Assembly (NCBI GenBank): GCA_024138015.1
Contig: JAMXBB010000001.1
Coordinates: 90,275,936 to 90,339,935 of the forward strand
Direction: 5' to 3'
DNA length: 64,000 bases
Source of the DNA: Lumnitzera littorea
Taxonomy: Eukaryota > Streptophyta > Magnoliopsida > Myrtales > Combretaceae
Shown here: positions 36,182 through 49,500 of the stretch, piece by piece
Position numbering within the stretch: position 1 is the stretch's first letter
How the letters are laid out: each line of letters starts with the position of its first letter
Translations under genes and position numbers: made by a program
The notes under the pieces: model-generated
Told to the model about the DNA's origin: nothing
The model's database searches: none
Seen by the model: only the letters and a program-made list of their open reading frames with translations

Positions 36182-37170
36182 ACAGAATACGGTTGAACAA
36201 AGTCTTAGGTTTTTCCAAACATGACAAGTCTTATATGACTAATCCATGGGACTATTTCTTGACATGCAAGGGTGTAATGGCTTTATGTCATTCTGTCTAG
36301 CCACGTGAATGGAGATCCTTACGGATTGACTAAAATTGGGAAGCTTAATTTTATAGATGAAGATGAAATTGCGATTGTGTTGGAGTGAAAAAAGGAGTAT
36401 CATTTATCCAATGTCCTTCTTAAGACTTACATTTGGAAGACAGCCGTTTTGACGCTGTTCCAATTTTTTCGGATGTCTTCAAAAGAACGTTTCGATGCTG
36501 TCTGATATTTTACCTAGCTAGCAGCTGTGTGTTGACTCGATATAGCTTTTTAATCATGAATTGAATTAGTATCCTCTTTAAGAAAGAAAAAAGCTGTAAA
36601 ATACATGTCTAAGTTGTCACGATAAAGTTACGATTCCATTTGAGTTTTACCACAGTTGGCTGATGTGTTGCTACAACTGAAAAAATACAAAAGATAGAAC
36701 AAGGGATGTTGAATTTTATTTATTTATTTATTTCTAGAAATTAGATTGCAATTAAAAAAAATCAGAAATTAGAGTATTTATTGGACTCCGTACATGTATG
36801 CATGTAACATATGGTATGGAGTAATCGTTCAAAAACACTTCTCAAACTGAACATATCATTGATTATCTATGTATGTACACATAGCTAGATTTATGTCATT
36901 AGACAAATTATAATCTAATCATATCCACATATGAAATATATGTAAAATATAATATGATAGCCCTTGATATCTTAGTCCTAGATGGATTATGGAAAAGGAA
37001 TCGTATTGATTTATAAAACTAAAGTTGTAAATGTCATATTAATATTAATTATAAACTTTTAAATTAAGTAATTAAAATAATATTTATTGACATGATTATT
37101 ATTCAGAAATTTTTAAGAGAAGTGGTTAAAATAATATAGACCAATTAATGTTTATTGATATGACTATTAA
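36182..37170. other. Upstream region of PLIM2
   Basis: It holds the presumed PLIM2 promoter. No unambiguous TATA box or other conserved motif was assigned. From 36700 onward it is plain AT-rich intergenic DNA. Confidence 0.4.
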
Positions 37171-37173
37171 CAA

Positions 37174-37725
37174 TTTCGAAAACATTTTCCTTTTTTATAT
37201 TATAGCTTTTTATGATGGTAATTACTACAATTCAATCACACTTATTTCCCAATATATTTTACTTTATATTTTCAATATTTATCATAAATTCAATTAATTA
37301 GTTGCACTATATTTCATTGATTCATGTTTTTTAATCCTTACTTATCAGTTTTATTTATTATGTGTATCTACTAAAAATCGAATCATGTAGCCCTTATTCT
37401 CACATCTTCCATTTTTTTTATTCTCTTCCTTTTGAATCTTTTTTGTTTTTTTTTTAAGTTTCGAAAACATTTTCCCTTTTTATATTATAGCTTTTTATGA
37501 TGGCATTTACTACAATTCAATCACACTTATTTCCTAATATATTTTACTTTTAATTTTTGATATTTATTATAAATTCAATTAATTACTTACACTATATTGA
37601 TTCATGTTTTTCAATCCCTACTTACCAGTTTTATTTATTATATATATCTACTAAAAACCGGATCATCTAACCCTTGTTCTCACATCTTCCATTTTTTTCA
37701 TTCTATTCCTTTTGAGTCCTTTTTT
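37174..37725. repeat. Tandem duplication, 285-bp period
   Basis: 37174-37450 is repeated at 37459-37725, both starting TTTCGAAAACATTTTCC. They share TTATATTATAGCTTTTTATGATGG, ACAATTCAATCACACTTATTTCC and CTCACATCTTCCATTTTTTT. Differences are mostly single substitutions and small indels in the T-runs. No coding potential. Confidence 0.8.
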
Positions 37726-37729
37726 TTTT

Positions 37730-38950
37730 TTCCTTTCTAATTACTCAAATGTGTACTAATGATTTGTCATTTTGCTTATCTAAAGGGTGACTTTAAATCA
37801 TATCTTTATTGTTATCAGTAGTTTAGATTAGTATTTATATTAAAACTACTAAACCTACTCTGTAATTGTTTCTTTTTTTCTTTTCTCCGTATTAATTGTT
37901 AAATGATATATGTAAATTGCTTTTCTAAAGAAGTTTGCTTGAATTTATGTTTCATCAAGTTAGCCAATCCTTTTGCTTATGTATTGTTGTTAACAACTCA
38001 CTTCCATTCATTGTCATCACTATTTAAATTTACGAGAATTACTTTGAAGTTGAGATTCTTATAAGAATCAAAGTGTTAGATCGAACGAGGAATCAAATGC
38101 TACTATTGGGTTTTTGAATTGATTGAATTTGAAGTAATTTGATTTAAAGAAGGAATATTGGAGCTGTATGAGATTCGTTGGTAATTTAATAGCTAAATTC
38201 AAGTGAAATAAAGTGAAAGTTTCAATTTTCTTTCTATATTTCAATTTTTAACTTTTCTCCTTTTTTGGAAATTTAGATATGTTGATGATATTTTTTCCCT
38301 ATAGGAAGAATATGTACCCTCTAGAAAAGTACATTAGCAAATCAATTTTATACCTAGTTTCATGTGAGAGGAATCACGTAATAGACTAGTTAGCCAATCT
38401 GATGCAACAACAACAAGAAGAAAGTAAATTCTTTTGTGTTTACCTTGATATAAATTTTGAAGTTGTTAGAAAAGATTATATATGTGGTATTGTATGTTAA
38501 GAGTTTGAAACTCAACCTAAAATGAAGCTCTAAGCTTTGTTTATCATTTTGTAATACCTATCAATATTAGTATTCATTTTAACCAAAAATAAAACCTATA
38601 CCTCATAATTCCTTTTCTTTAATATTGTAAATTTATAAATTCAATGTATTTATTGTCAACTAATTTGTATGTTTTATGTCTTTTGGTGTTTAGTTAAAAC
38701 ATCATTTAATTATTATAAAGGATTAGGAATTGATCAAACTTTCTAATCAAGAAGTTTCAATACGACTCAAATCAAATCAAACGCAAGCTTGTACAATACA
38801 TAATACCCTCTTCCCAAGACTCCCTTCGAACCACGGCCTTCAACCTTTCTACAACCTCATCTCCTATCACTTAGTTCGTCTAAAGTAGAGTAAAGAACCA
38901 TTTCAGCTATTTTTATCGAAGGAAGTCAGTATTTGATCTAACACATTTAA
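37730..38950. other. Intergenic AT-rich DNA, possibly an internal retroelement stub at its end
   Basis: No gene was seen. The last 180 bp (about 38770-38950), read on the minus strand after the presumed LTR, resemble the leader that follows a retroelement primer site (GGCCGTGGTTCGAAGGGAG), but no gag could be read. Confidence 0.35.
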
Positions 38951-38954
38951 TCAT

Positions 38955-40762
38955 TCCTCTAGTGGGTTGTTATGAATATCCAATTGAGTTAAGGGTCGAT
39001 CTTTGGTTAAATCCAGTTAGGAGTGATCAACAAAGTGGCAAGACAAAGCAAATAAAACATAATTATACAAGGTAGCACTCCAAGTCCACAATACAAGTAA
39101 ACAATTACATACAGGCATACACACATTCAACTAAATTACAATTACAATTACAATCAAATACACTCTAAGGTCTCCAAGTACTTTAATACAGTACTCTAAC
39201 ATGCCGCAATGCATGGATCTCAACTTACATCTGCTTCACCAATTTACTTAGTCTAGACCGTCTCCTCGATGTTCTTCGACTATCCCTAAACATACATAAT
39301 ATATTAGATTTAATCTATATTCGATCCTTAAATTAGAAGTAATTAAAGTATTTTATATGTTTTTAGTTGTTTTGACACTAGTTTTATGGGTTACATTCAT
39401 TTACAAGTTAGAATTTCCTAAGTGATTTCCTAATTTTTATAAGTCATTCTAGGTTACGGAATCCTTTAATTTTTTCTGTATTTTTTACTAACCTTAAAAT
39501 CTTTAAGAAATTACTCTCTAATTTGGTTTCTAGAGTCCACTATATTCATATTCCACATTTAAAGTTGCTTCTGATTCTACCTCTAGGTAAAGTCTTTAAT
39601 ATAATATTCACTCAATAATCCTTATGACTTAAGAATTTATGTACTTTTCCTTAACTCCAGCTAATCACAACAACAAATAACATTTCATTCATCAAGTCGT
39701 AGCTTCATCACTTCTCAATTGTACATATAACATGTTCTAATTCATCATTCCCTCAAATTTATCAAATCACAAACCACTAAACTAAGCTTATAGGAACAAA
39801 ATCTTAACTTACCATAACTTTTCACTCCAAAACACAATTCTATAGATTCAACATGATATAAATACCCTAATAAATTATTCAACTTAGATTCTAAGTGAGT
39901 TTCTTTAAGAAAATATATTTATTTTGGCTAAAAGTCACTATTTTAAATACAATTTAAGGATAAAAAATTCAATAAAAATCTAGAAAATAGTTTCACAAAA
40001 AATCTTTTCATAACAACTCAATATGGGCATAGGAAAATTTATAGAAAATTTTTTATGTTGAAATTACATCGTTAAACTAATTTATTTAGATATTGAAAAT
40101 TACTCAATTTTATCAATTTCTTAAGGGTGTATATCATATCTACAAAATTTGTGCAAAACAATATTTTTCTTGAATTCTACACATAAAAATATGTAGGGCA
40201 CAAATTTTTGTAGAACTTTCTAGATAAAATTTATATTTCAAATATTTTCTTAAAAATCGGCTAAAAAAAAACCCTTACCAAAATCTCAAGCTTCAGCCAC
40301 CAATAGTGGCCACTCCCTTGTCGGCCCAATAGGGTGATAGATGCCCTCTTAAGTGGTGGTGGTGGTGGCGGTTGGAGACTAACTGCCACTTAACCCCACG
40401 ATCCTTCAATTGCTCAAATTTGCATTAATTTCCCTTTTAATTTTGCAAAATTTTTCTTTAAATAATTTAACTCCCAATATATTTTTCCCAAACCCCTAGT
40501 TGCATGTATGAACCCTTGAAGAAGATTTTTGGATTTTTCCTAAGCTTAAAGAGTGTAAAATGACTTTTTTCTTTCTCTGTCCTCTTGGAATTCTCCTTAT
40601 ATACTCATTAATTTACATGCCCAATTTGTTTTGTTTACTAACACCTAGCCAAGGATCCTCTACACTGCTAAATTAAGCTTAAGCTAGCTGCCCTACTAAT
40701 TTTTAGGATTTTTTATTAATTTCTTAATTTATTTTTGCTTAAATCACAATTATCAAGACATT
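38955..40762 (-). repeat. Probable old long LTR (gypsy type), reverse orientation
   Basis: On the minus strand the segment starts TGTCTTGATAATTGTG (40762) and has a TATA box in GTATATAAGGAGAATTCCAAG (about 40590-40610), a short GC-richer patch with a GGTGG run (40360), and a long AT-rich body (AGTGAAAAGTTATGGTAAGTTAAG near 39810). It ends near GTGTTAGA (38955). This layout resembles the approximately 2-kb LTRs of plant Tekay/Del-like elements. No second copy or target duplication is in the window, so this is a layout-based inference. Confidence 0.35.
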
Positions 40763-40799
40763 TTAGTTAGGTACAAGTAAGTATATATTCATACGTAAT

Positions 40800-40890
40800 A
40801 ATTACATACTATATATGTATGTATATATATATTATACATGTTATTTTATGTTATATAATAATTTTATTATATATATATATATATATATAT
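40800..40890. repeat. TA microsatellite
   Basis: A run of (TA)n at about 40870-40890, preceded by further TATATA-rich sequence. Confidence 0.8.
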
Positions 40891-41682
40891 TATCTCTAAT
40901 AATTTACAAGCTATCAAAGCCTATTATATGGGATTACGATAAATTTAAAGAAATATAGTAAAATTATATTATTTTAGCTATCTTATTATTAATCTATTAT
41001 ATTTTCGAGATCCAAATCCATAAAGGCTCATCGACTAATGTCTTAAGCCCACTCGTAAATTTCTAAGTCAATCGAGTTAGTTTCACTAAAATCTTAAATT
41101 ATTCGCTCGAAATAACTACGTAAAATTTTGAATTCCACAACTTTGATAGAGGAGTTTCTTATGTAATTCTTATTAATAAGCTTGAACTGGAGATACTTTA
41201 TTTCACTTTTCCTAATGTAAATCCTTAGTGTGGTGTTAGANTTAATAATAAGATAGCTAAAATAATATAATTTTACTATTTTTCTTTGTATTTAACGTAT
41301 TTCCATATATTAGTATATGAAAATATATATATTATCTCTAATAATTTACAAGCTATCAAAGCCTATTATATGGGATTACGATAAATTTAAAGAAATATAG
41401 TAAAATTATATTATTTTAGCTATCTTATTATTAATCTATTATATTTTCGAGATCCAAATCCATAAAGGCTCATCGACTAATGTCTTAAGCCCACTCGTAA
41501 ATTTCTAAGTCAATCGAGTTAGTTTCACTAAAATCTTAAATTATTCGCTCGAAATAACTACGTAAAATTTTGAATTCCACAACTTTGATAGAGGAGTTTC
41601 TTATGTAATTCTTATTAATAAGCTTGAACTGGAGATACTTTATTTCACTTTTCCTAATGTAAATCCTTAGTGTGGTGTTAGA
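40883..41682. repeat. Perfect 358-bp direct duplication around an N, probable assembly join
   Basis: 40883-41240 and 41325-41682 are identical as far as can be read by eye (offset 442). The first copy ends exactly at the N (41241). The 84 bp between N and the second copy begin with about 37 bases (41242-41278) that are the exact reverse complement of part of the repeat, then diverge. Identity far above that of every other repeat in the window, together with the N, suggests unmerged contig ends rather than biology. Confidence 0.85.
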
Positions 41683-41689
41683 TGGAGGG

Positions 41690-43230
41690 AATGGAGATTC
41701 TATTATCTCTTTAATTCTCAATATCCCATTGAAGTTTGGTATGTAAAATAGACATTCCATAGAATCTATACTTGATGGAATGCTTGCCATTAGTTGTTAA
41801 TATAGGTTAGAGAATATCGATTTGCTTATCTGATCGAAGTGTAAAACTTTTACATTATTTACTGTCCCTTTCTTATAAAACCATCACAACCATCTTAACT
41901 AGTTAACAACTCTACCACTACCTTCCTTCTCGTTACTATTGGATGGCTGCTAACAACCACCTTTCATCCACCAACACTAGCACAACCTCTTCAATGTAAC
42001 TACCTTCCGAACTGCAACCACTAACGTTATATCTTAGCATAACCATCTCCACAAGCATAATCATTAGTTCCTCAAAACTATTAATTCAATCTTCTACTAT
42101 ATCTCCCTCATACTATTTTGTTTTTTTTTTAATAAGAAGGTCCCGGACAAAGTGACCTTAGATCATAGGTTATCATTAGCCATTTCCAAATTTAAGACTC
42201 CAACTATCCTAATTTAGGTCACCACAAATGACTTTAGACCCTAAATCTAGGTTGTAGATACTAATCTTAATCCAAGACCAACTTTAGTGAGATAGTGGTT
42301 TTGATTCAATAATAGATAATTTGATAACTTAGCAAGATTAAGTTGTGTATAATAGAAAAGATTGTTTCAACCTTTCTATTGGGTGCGTTTTAGCTAACAT
42401 AACATACGAATGTATATATTTCATGAAATATTCGTCCCATGCAAGTATGCAACAAGCATTCGGTTTCCCCTCTTGTTCCTTTCCTATGTTCAGTGATCTT
42501 CTTAAGAGGTTTTCCCTAATAGTTAAGTTCATCATTCACCATTCTCATATCTTTGCTCAAACTCGATAGGAAAAGGTGTGAATGTTAAATTTTTTAATTT
42601 TTTATTAAAAGATCTGTACAAGTTTAGTTGCAATTAGCTACTAAAAATATTAAGAATTATTATCAAGTTGTGACAAAGATTTTTTTCACTTGAAGTATTT
42701 CTTCTTACAATAAACATTGGTCAAATTTAGTGCTCTTTTGACTCCATCCATTTTCAATTTATTCTTACTTTAATTATCAACCGTTTCATTTCTACAGCAC
42801 ATTTGATTAACTTCATAAAACATAAGGGTCAAACAAAAAGAACTATTTCTCCTTTAAAAAATTATCACAATATATGGCTTGCAAATTGATTATTCAATAG
42901 AATTCCTATTGTTACCAAATAAAAAATTACAATTTCTTATTATTGCTAAAGAAAAAGCTATTGCTAAATCTTATTTGCATATTTAATATTTTTATACTCT
43001 AGTCATGAAACCTTAGTGTAACAATCAAGTTATGGACTAGCACAATAATTTATTATATTTTTATATTATTATTTTATCATTTTAAATGTAATCAAATAAA
43101 ATAATATCTATTAGCTTTTTATTCTTTTCTTAGGACCATAATTTTATTATAACTTTATTTCTTTGTTTTCTAAGAGTTGGTTTATATATTCAATTTAACC
43201 CAATTCAATGTAAGGGGCTTGGCTTATTAA
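41690..43230. other. Intergenic, nothing recognised
   Basis: AT-rich, with a pyrimidine-rich stretch at 41880-42110 (many ACCAC/AACCA words on the plus strand). No ORF resembled a known protein. Confidence 0.5.
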
Positions 43231-43550
43231 AAGATTTTTGGGCTTTGAGTGTAAGCCCATCAACGTGGAACCTGAGCAAGTTAGCAGTGCATTAATCTAT
43301 CGACCTTTCGTGACCAGACGCGGGCATAGGAGGACACGGAGTAGGACCCACCAAAAGTTGGTTGGGAGTTATCTGTTGTCCTTTATTCCGATGACGTGTC
43401 TCTTCTTTTCCCCAGCATATTTGACGTCACAGCCCACGGAATCGCGTGACCAATAACGTCCAATCAATCCTTACCTACAACGCGCGTGTAGTACAAGATA
43501 ACTGAAGTTTGAATGTGCGTGCAGTTGCGCTTACAATATCGGACCCCTAA
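43230..43550. promoter_or_regulatory. GC-richer island with clustered ACGT-core and CCAAT motifs
   Basis: It stands out from AT-rich flanks. It contains GATGACGTGTC (43390-43400), the palindrome TGACGTCA (43422-43429), CGCGTGACCAAT (43443-43454), a second CCAAT near 43461 and ACGCGCGTGT near 43480. ACGT-core sites are recognised by plant bZIP factors. The 72-codon ORF at 43238-43456 has no recognisable domain. It could be a distal element or promoter for CAC3, 3.1 kb downstream, or belong to a lost gene. Confidence 0.4.
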
Positions 43551-43561
43551 ACGATTTTTTT

Positions 43562-43870
43562 TTTTAATTTTCAAAGAATAAACGTTTAAAAGTAAATTTA
43601 AATAAATTATTAAAATTTAAATAAAAAATTATTATTTTATAAAGGATTAATATTTTAAAAAATTTAAATAAAAGATCAATATTTCATAAAATAATTTTAA
43701 CAATTTTGTAAATAAATTATTATAAATCTCTTATTTAACTATTTTTTAAAATGTTAATATTTTATTTTAACTTTTCAAAATATTTATCTCTTTTTAAAAT
43801 TTTTTCAAATGTTAATATTTTATTTGAACTTATTTTCAAACATTGATCCACTCTATTATAATTTTTCCTA
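43562..43870. repeat. AT-rich foldback (MITE-like)
   Basis: The left arm (about 43565-43680, with AAATTTAAATAAAAGATCAATATTT) pairs imperfectly with the reverse complement of the right arm (about 43750-43870, ATTTGAACTTATTTTCAAACATTGATCC). Simple AT composition makes the boundaries loose. Confidence 0.45.
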
Positions 43871-44059
43871 TTTTTGGATAATCCTTTTTTTCCCTAAACT
43901 ACTTTGGTTTTTGTTTTTCCACCTATAATCATGTTATTTCAATGAAATCAAATTTGGTCCATTCATTAAAAAATCAAAATTTATATTATTAAATTATAAC
44001 AATCTTAACAATTATTTTGATTTAATTTACATTAAAACTATGCATCCATAACGAATGTG

Positions 44060-44420
44060 GCTTGAAAAAAAAAAGATAATTATAAATAATCTTCTTAAAA
44101 TTTAATCGCAGCATGATATATCTTTAAATTTTCAAATGTTTCAAATAACTTATAAATTTTTGATAAATTAGAAACTTTTATAGTCTTGATGTCAAGATCA
44201 TCTAAATCATAATTTGATTATTCAGATAATCATAGATGTTAATATCATAAGATATTTAATAATCAAATCATGAATTAGACTAATCCCATAAAAAAATATT
44301 GGACGAAACCATAAATTTTTTCAATAAATAAGTCCCAAAAGTCACAAATAACCCTCAAAGATTTTATCTTAGCATAGAAGCACACCCTCAAATCAATAAA
44401 AACATACTTTAATATTTTAT
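44060..44420. repeat. Weak copy of the 58123 MITE family
   Basis: 44070-44190 shares AATTATAAATAA, TTTAAATTTTCAAAT and TTTGATAAATTAGA-type words in the same order as the left arm of the element at 58123. A right end with AAATAACCCTC lies near 44350. Identity is low. Confidence 0.3.
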
Positions 44421-46572
44421 AAACTTTAATTTTAGTTCATTTTTATTAAAAAAAGAAAAGAAAAGGCAATGATAAGTACTTCTAATTTTTGAAATTTTTA
44501 AAATTTTACCTTCTATTATTTAGAAAAAAGTAATAATGAATATATGTTTTTTTAAATAAAAATTCATTAAATATCACACACCATATATATAGTATAAAAA
44601 TTGATAAAATTTTCATAATAATAAAATGGATAGTTCTTAAAGCATTTATTACCAGTGTTTTACTCATTATGTACATATTAAAAATTTATTACACATATCA
44701 CATAGTGTCTCTATTAATAAATCTTGTTCTCTGGTTTTTTTAATGGATTTACACTCTCTATATTCGACTGTTTCCCTCTGGGATCAAATCACTGAGAAAT
44801 TAATTAAAAAAATAAATCACGTGAAAAATTTTCCACATATTTTTTTTACAGTTTTATATACATTGATAATTTATCCAAACAATATTTCTTTCCATGTCAA
44901 GCTGAAAAAGGAAAAACATTTCCAGCACAAGTTGCAACTTTCCAAGAATGGCGGATTATCTCATCCTTGGCTGTTGATCTTCCTTGTACAGTTTGTTCTT
45001 ATCCATTGCTAAAATCTCACAGCATGAACCTTGGAAGCCATCCAAGCCTTAAGCTGTAAGCCTCACTTACTCTCTTTCTTTATATATATAAACACAAGCC
45101 CAGAAATTGCGTTAGTTTAGCAATTTCCCAGGTGTCCAACTCAAAGTAGTGTTTTAGCTTTATATTGGCGACCTTTTAGTTTAGTCTGTATTCTCTATTT
45201 TTTCAGAGCATTCTTCTGGAAAATTATGCCTCTTATGATGCATAAAAATGTTGCTCCAATTATTCTTCTGTCATGCTTATTGTTTTCACACACAATCTAG
45301 CAGGAGAGCCACCAGCTTATTTTAGCCCAAAAAAAAAAAAAGAAGAAGAAGAAACATTTTCAGTGCCTTGGCTTTTGTATATGAAGATGTTAGTATTTGT
45401 CCAGGTCATTTGACTACTTGTCATCTGTCTATACATTTGCTTTCTCGTAAAAGTGTCCAGAAAAAATGTTATTAGGTTACTGTGAATTTTTAGGCTCTTA
45501 GGGCCCATAATACACAATCTCATACACACAGGTTTAGCACTACGATTTAAACTCAGTCATTCCCTTTAAGGATGAAGATTGCCTCATTGGATGACCAAGA
45601 GGTTGGACATTCTCTCTCTCTCTTTTTTTTTTTTTTTTTTTTTGGTTAACAATGGGCATGGACATAATTAGTGGCAGGCACGGGGTACTGGACTGCGCAT
45701 GGAAGGGGTGACGCCACAAAAAGTACCTATATTTTCATTTCTTTCTCTAAATGTTAAGGGTATTTCTTATTTTTGGAAAATATTAAAGTTTGGAGGGTTG
45801 ATAGTAGGGTCTAGCGCCTCTTTTGATCAGCCCATGACCATAATTGTATAGGCTAATCTCCAATACACATCATCTATGCCCTGTACTGGTTAAGAATAGC
45901 TTATACAATATAAACAGCTCTTCTGTAGTGTTATTCAAACCAAAACTCATGTAATTTGTCAGGATACTTCCTCGAAATAAATCAAATCAAGATGATGCTT
46001 CATTCCACAACTTTGTAATTAATCTAAGATGTAAAAACAATGTCATTACAAATTAATCAAGGGAATCAGCAGATAATAAGAAGCATCATCACTAGGTATA
46101 AGATGGTCGCTGTTCATCTTTCATAAGGTGATAAACTTTTGCAAGTTCCCTTGTGAATGTTTCGTTCTTTTGATTGTCTACCGTATTCTAATTGATAGAG
46201 CTGGAAATTAACATTCCTGTGACAGTGTTATGTTCTTTTTGTTAACCTGAAAATTTATGTTAGCATTGTCCTTTTGTTGATTTAGACATTGTAGCTTGCT
46301 TAGTGAAACAAATAATTTTGTCTTCTGGGTCCTTCATTTTTGGAGAAATTTTTTTCCATCTTCATTAGTGCTACTTAAAAATTTGTATTTAGAATGATTA
46401 GATTTTGTGTTGTTGGTCAAAAGGGTTTGTGAAACAACTTATTTTTGTACACCTTGCTGGTATTTTGCTTGATCTCTTCCTACCATATTTATCATTATGG
46501 AAATGAAGAATGCAGTTGTTAGTGTTATGAGTAGTATTTTGTCAATATATATGCAGGTAATTACCCCTTAAA
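44420..46572 (+). promoter_or_regulatory. CAC3 upstream region and probable 5' UTR intron
   Basis: A TATA box (TTTATATATATAAACAC, about 45080-45096) suggests transcription starting near 45115-45125. An excellent acceptor (TATATGCAG, ending 46556) lies 16 bp before the ATG, so a 5' UTR intron of roughly 1.3-1.4 kb is likely. The donor was not fixed. A GC-richer patch with poly-T lies at 45600-45720. The TSS and intron are inferences from motifs. Confidence 0.4.
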
Positions 46573-49500
46573 ATGACTACCTTACCTTTTTTGGCTGGAA
46601 ACTATGGAGGACAAGAGAGAACCAAATACGATGGCTTTAGATTTGGTTCACGCGCTAAGGCTGTCTTTGGAAAGGATTTTTTTGAGAGTTCATTTGCTTA
46701 TATAAATAATCAGTCACACGAGACCTGTGGATTAAATAGTACAAGGAGTGGCAAGCGAAATACTTTTCGAGTTGTTGCAAGTGTCAAGAAGGGAAGGAAG
46801 CATGAATATCCTTGGCCAGATAATATTGATCCAAACATTACAAGTGGGCATTTGACTTATCTATCTCACTTCAAGCCTCTAACTGAAAAGCCGAAACCGG
46901 TCTTTCTTCCCTTTGAAAAGTCCCTGATTGATCTGGAGCAAAAGATTATTGAGGTGAGTTGCTAAAACATGATTTGCCTTATTTCAGGAATGGAAAATTT
47001 TATATGACCAGACGTCTATTGTTGCTTTACAAACATTTTGACACACAGGAGGTACATTGAACCCAAAAAATCTTATGCAAGGAAATTTATTTCCATAAGT
47101 AATCACGAACAATATGCAGAGTCAACGGAGCTCCATATATATGCTGGCCTTACACATTCATGTCATGCTGCTTTGCATTTGAGTGTCTAAAATGGCCTTT
47201 TTAAGTGTGCTTATGACTGGGGGATGGATGAATGCATTGTTGATGCATATTCCTCCATGCGTGTATATACACATTCGGTACCCATTCTCTGCTGTGCTTT
47301 CTGCAGATTAGCAAAATGGCTGATGAGACTGGTTTAGATTTCAGTGATCAAATCGGGACTCTAGAAAGAAAGTATCAACAGGTAAATTTCTTATTTGCAA
47401 GACTCCTATTGCTTCTTGCACTATCCTCTGTCAAACAGTGGATGAGGACCTCTACAAGAGTTCAAATAAGCATATCCCTTGGTATCATCAACTTGACTGA
47501 TAGCTGAGCTTTCCTTTGAAACAACCAAGCACTTTATAATGTCATCTTTATACGAACTCTACTTACAACTTCAGGCCTTGAAGGACATGTACACACACCT
47601 AACTCCAATCCAGCGGCTTAGCATTGCTCGGCATCCCAACAGACCAACAGTTCTTGATCACATTTTAAATATAACAGAAAAGGTAAGTGCAGCTTTCCAT
47701 ACATTTGAGTTGGCTGTATAACCCGACTTACCTCTTCTCCACTTCTATATCTTGAAGTGGGTGGAGCTTCATGGAGATCGTGCAGGCTACGATGATCCAG
47801 CTATTGTGACAGGTATTGGGAGCATAAATGGTAAAAGCTACATGTTCATCGGCCATCAGAAAGGTAGGAATACAAAGGAAAATATAGCTCGCAACTTTGC
47901 AATGCCAACTCCTCATGGGTATGCCATCATCTCAAATGAATTTGTAATCAATTCAAATCTGTACCTCTTCGTGGTTTTACTTTTGAGCTGAGAGATCACA
48001 TGTGGTTGAAGCAATTTGATTGTTTTCTGTGTGCTTCAACAATCAACATATTGTCTACTTATCCTATCAATGCTGAGGCCATGCGTATGAACTGAGAAGA
48101 AATGATCTTTCATCAACAGATACCGAAAAGCTTTAAGATTGATGAAATATGCTGATCACCATGGCTTTCCTATAATCACACTTGTAGACACTCCTGGTGC
48201 CTTTGCTGATCTGAAATCTGAGGAACTTGGCCAAGTGAGTTTGCTCTTTCTTATTTTTCTGAGAGATCTTAGCTTAATAGAAGCTAAATCTATTGTCTCG
48301 ACATTCAAGTGACTGCCATATGCAGGGAGAAGCAATAGCATATAACCTCAGGGCTATGTTTGGATTTGAAGTGCCTATCATAACAATAGTGACTGGGGAA
48401 GGTGGTTCTGGTGGAGCACTTGCCATTGCGTGTGCCAATAAACTTTTTATGTTGGAGAATTCTGCCTTCTATGTGGCTAGGTGATTGATCATACTTGTTT
48501 TTTCCTGCATGTCTTATGGAATCATGACACACAAATCATTTTAAACAAGATGAATATAATAAAGCTATTTAATCTGAAAAGTTTGAACAATTGAGATGTT
48601 TATAAGAAAATAAATCTTCATAGAGACGTCATGGATGAATTAATATACTGTTTCTTTATCAACCTATCGGGTTTAAAATCATCTTATTTATAAGTTTAAA
48701 CCTTTTAGATCTGGTGTGGTTTATTATTTATCAATCAACACTTCTCTTCACTTGGGAGCTAAAATGTTACACAAAGTCTATCAAGTGGACCATTTAATCA
48801 AATAAGGGTTAAACAAGGGCAAAAGGGTTGGAAATGAGGATCTCTTGTGTAATAAATATAAGATTTGTAGCCATCCAATCTAAAAGATTAAGCTCTCTTA
48901 AATCTGGTGCAGTTTTATATTTATTTTTTGGAAAGAAATTTCCCCCTTTCCATTTGCATATTCTTAATTTTCATCAAGATAATATTCTTACAAATTCTCT
49001 GGTGCATCTGTTTATGCAATTAGTCCTGAAGCCTGTGCTGCAATCTTGTGGAAATCATCCCAAGCAGCTCCAAAGGTATGCAAGAGAAGTCATTCAAGTT
49101 GGAATTTATTAGACATGTTACCTTTACTACCGCTAAAATACCTATGAACTTCAACAGGCAGCTGAGAAACTAAGAATCACAGCTCAGGAACACTATCGGC
49201 TCGGAATTGCTGATGGCATCATTCCTGTGAGAAATCGCTCTTTGCATCTCTTGTTTTCAGGGCTTTGCAACCATGTTGTTGCTGCCATAAATCCTGCCTT
49301 GTTAAGTGCTTGGTGCATGCCTGTATGTTTGCTTTGAGCAGTTCTTGATTGAGGTTCTTCCAGAAAAGATTGCTGTCAGTTTTAAATGAAAGGACTAAAG
49401 CTACCATTTCAAATTACCAGTTATCTGTACCAAAATTTCATTTCAAGTGGAAATTGCAGTTATCCTCCTGGTATAATGACACTGGTTGTAGTTCTTCTTT

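Noticed and set aside
43238..43456. 72-codon ORF in the GC-richer island
   Set aside because: No domain, no splice partner, and its composition follows the island; it is kept only as part of a possible regulatory region.
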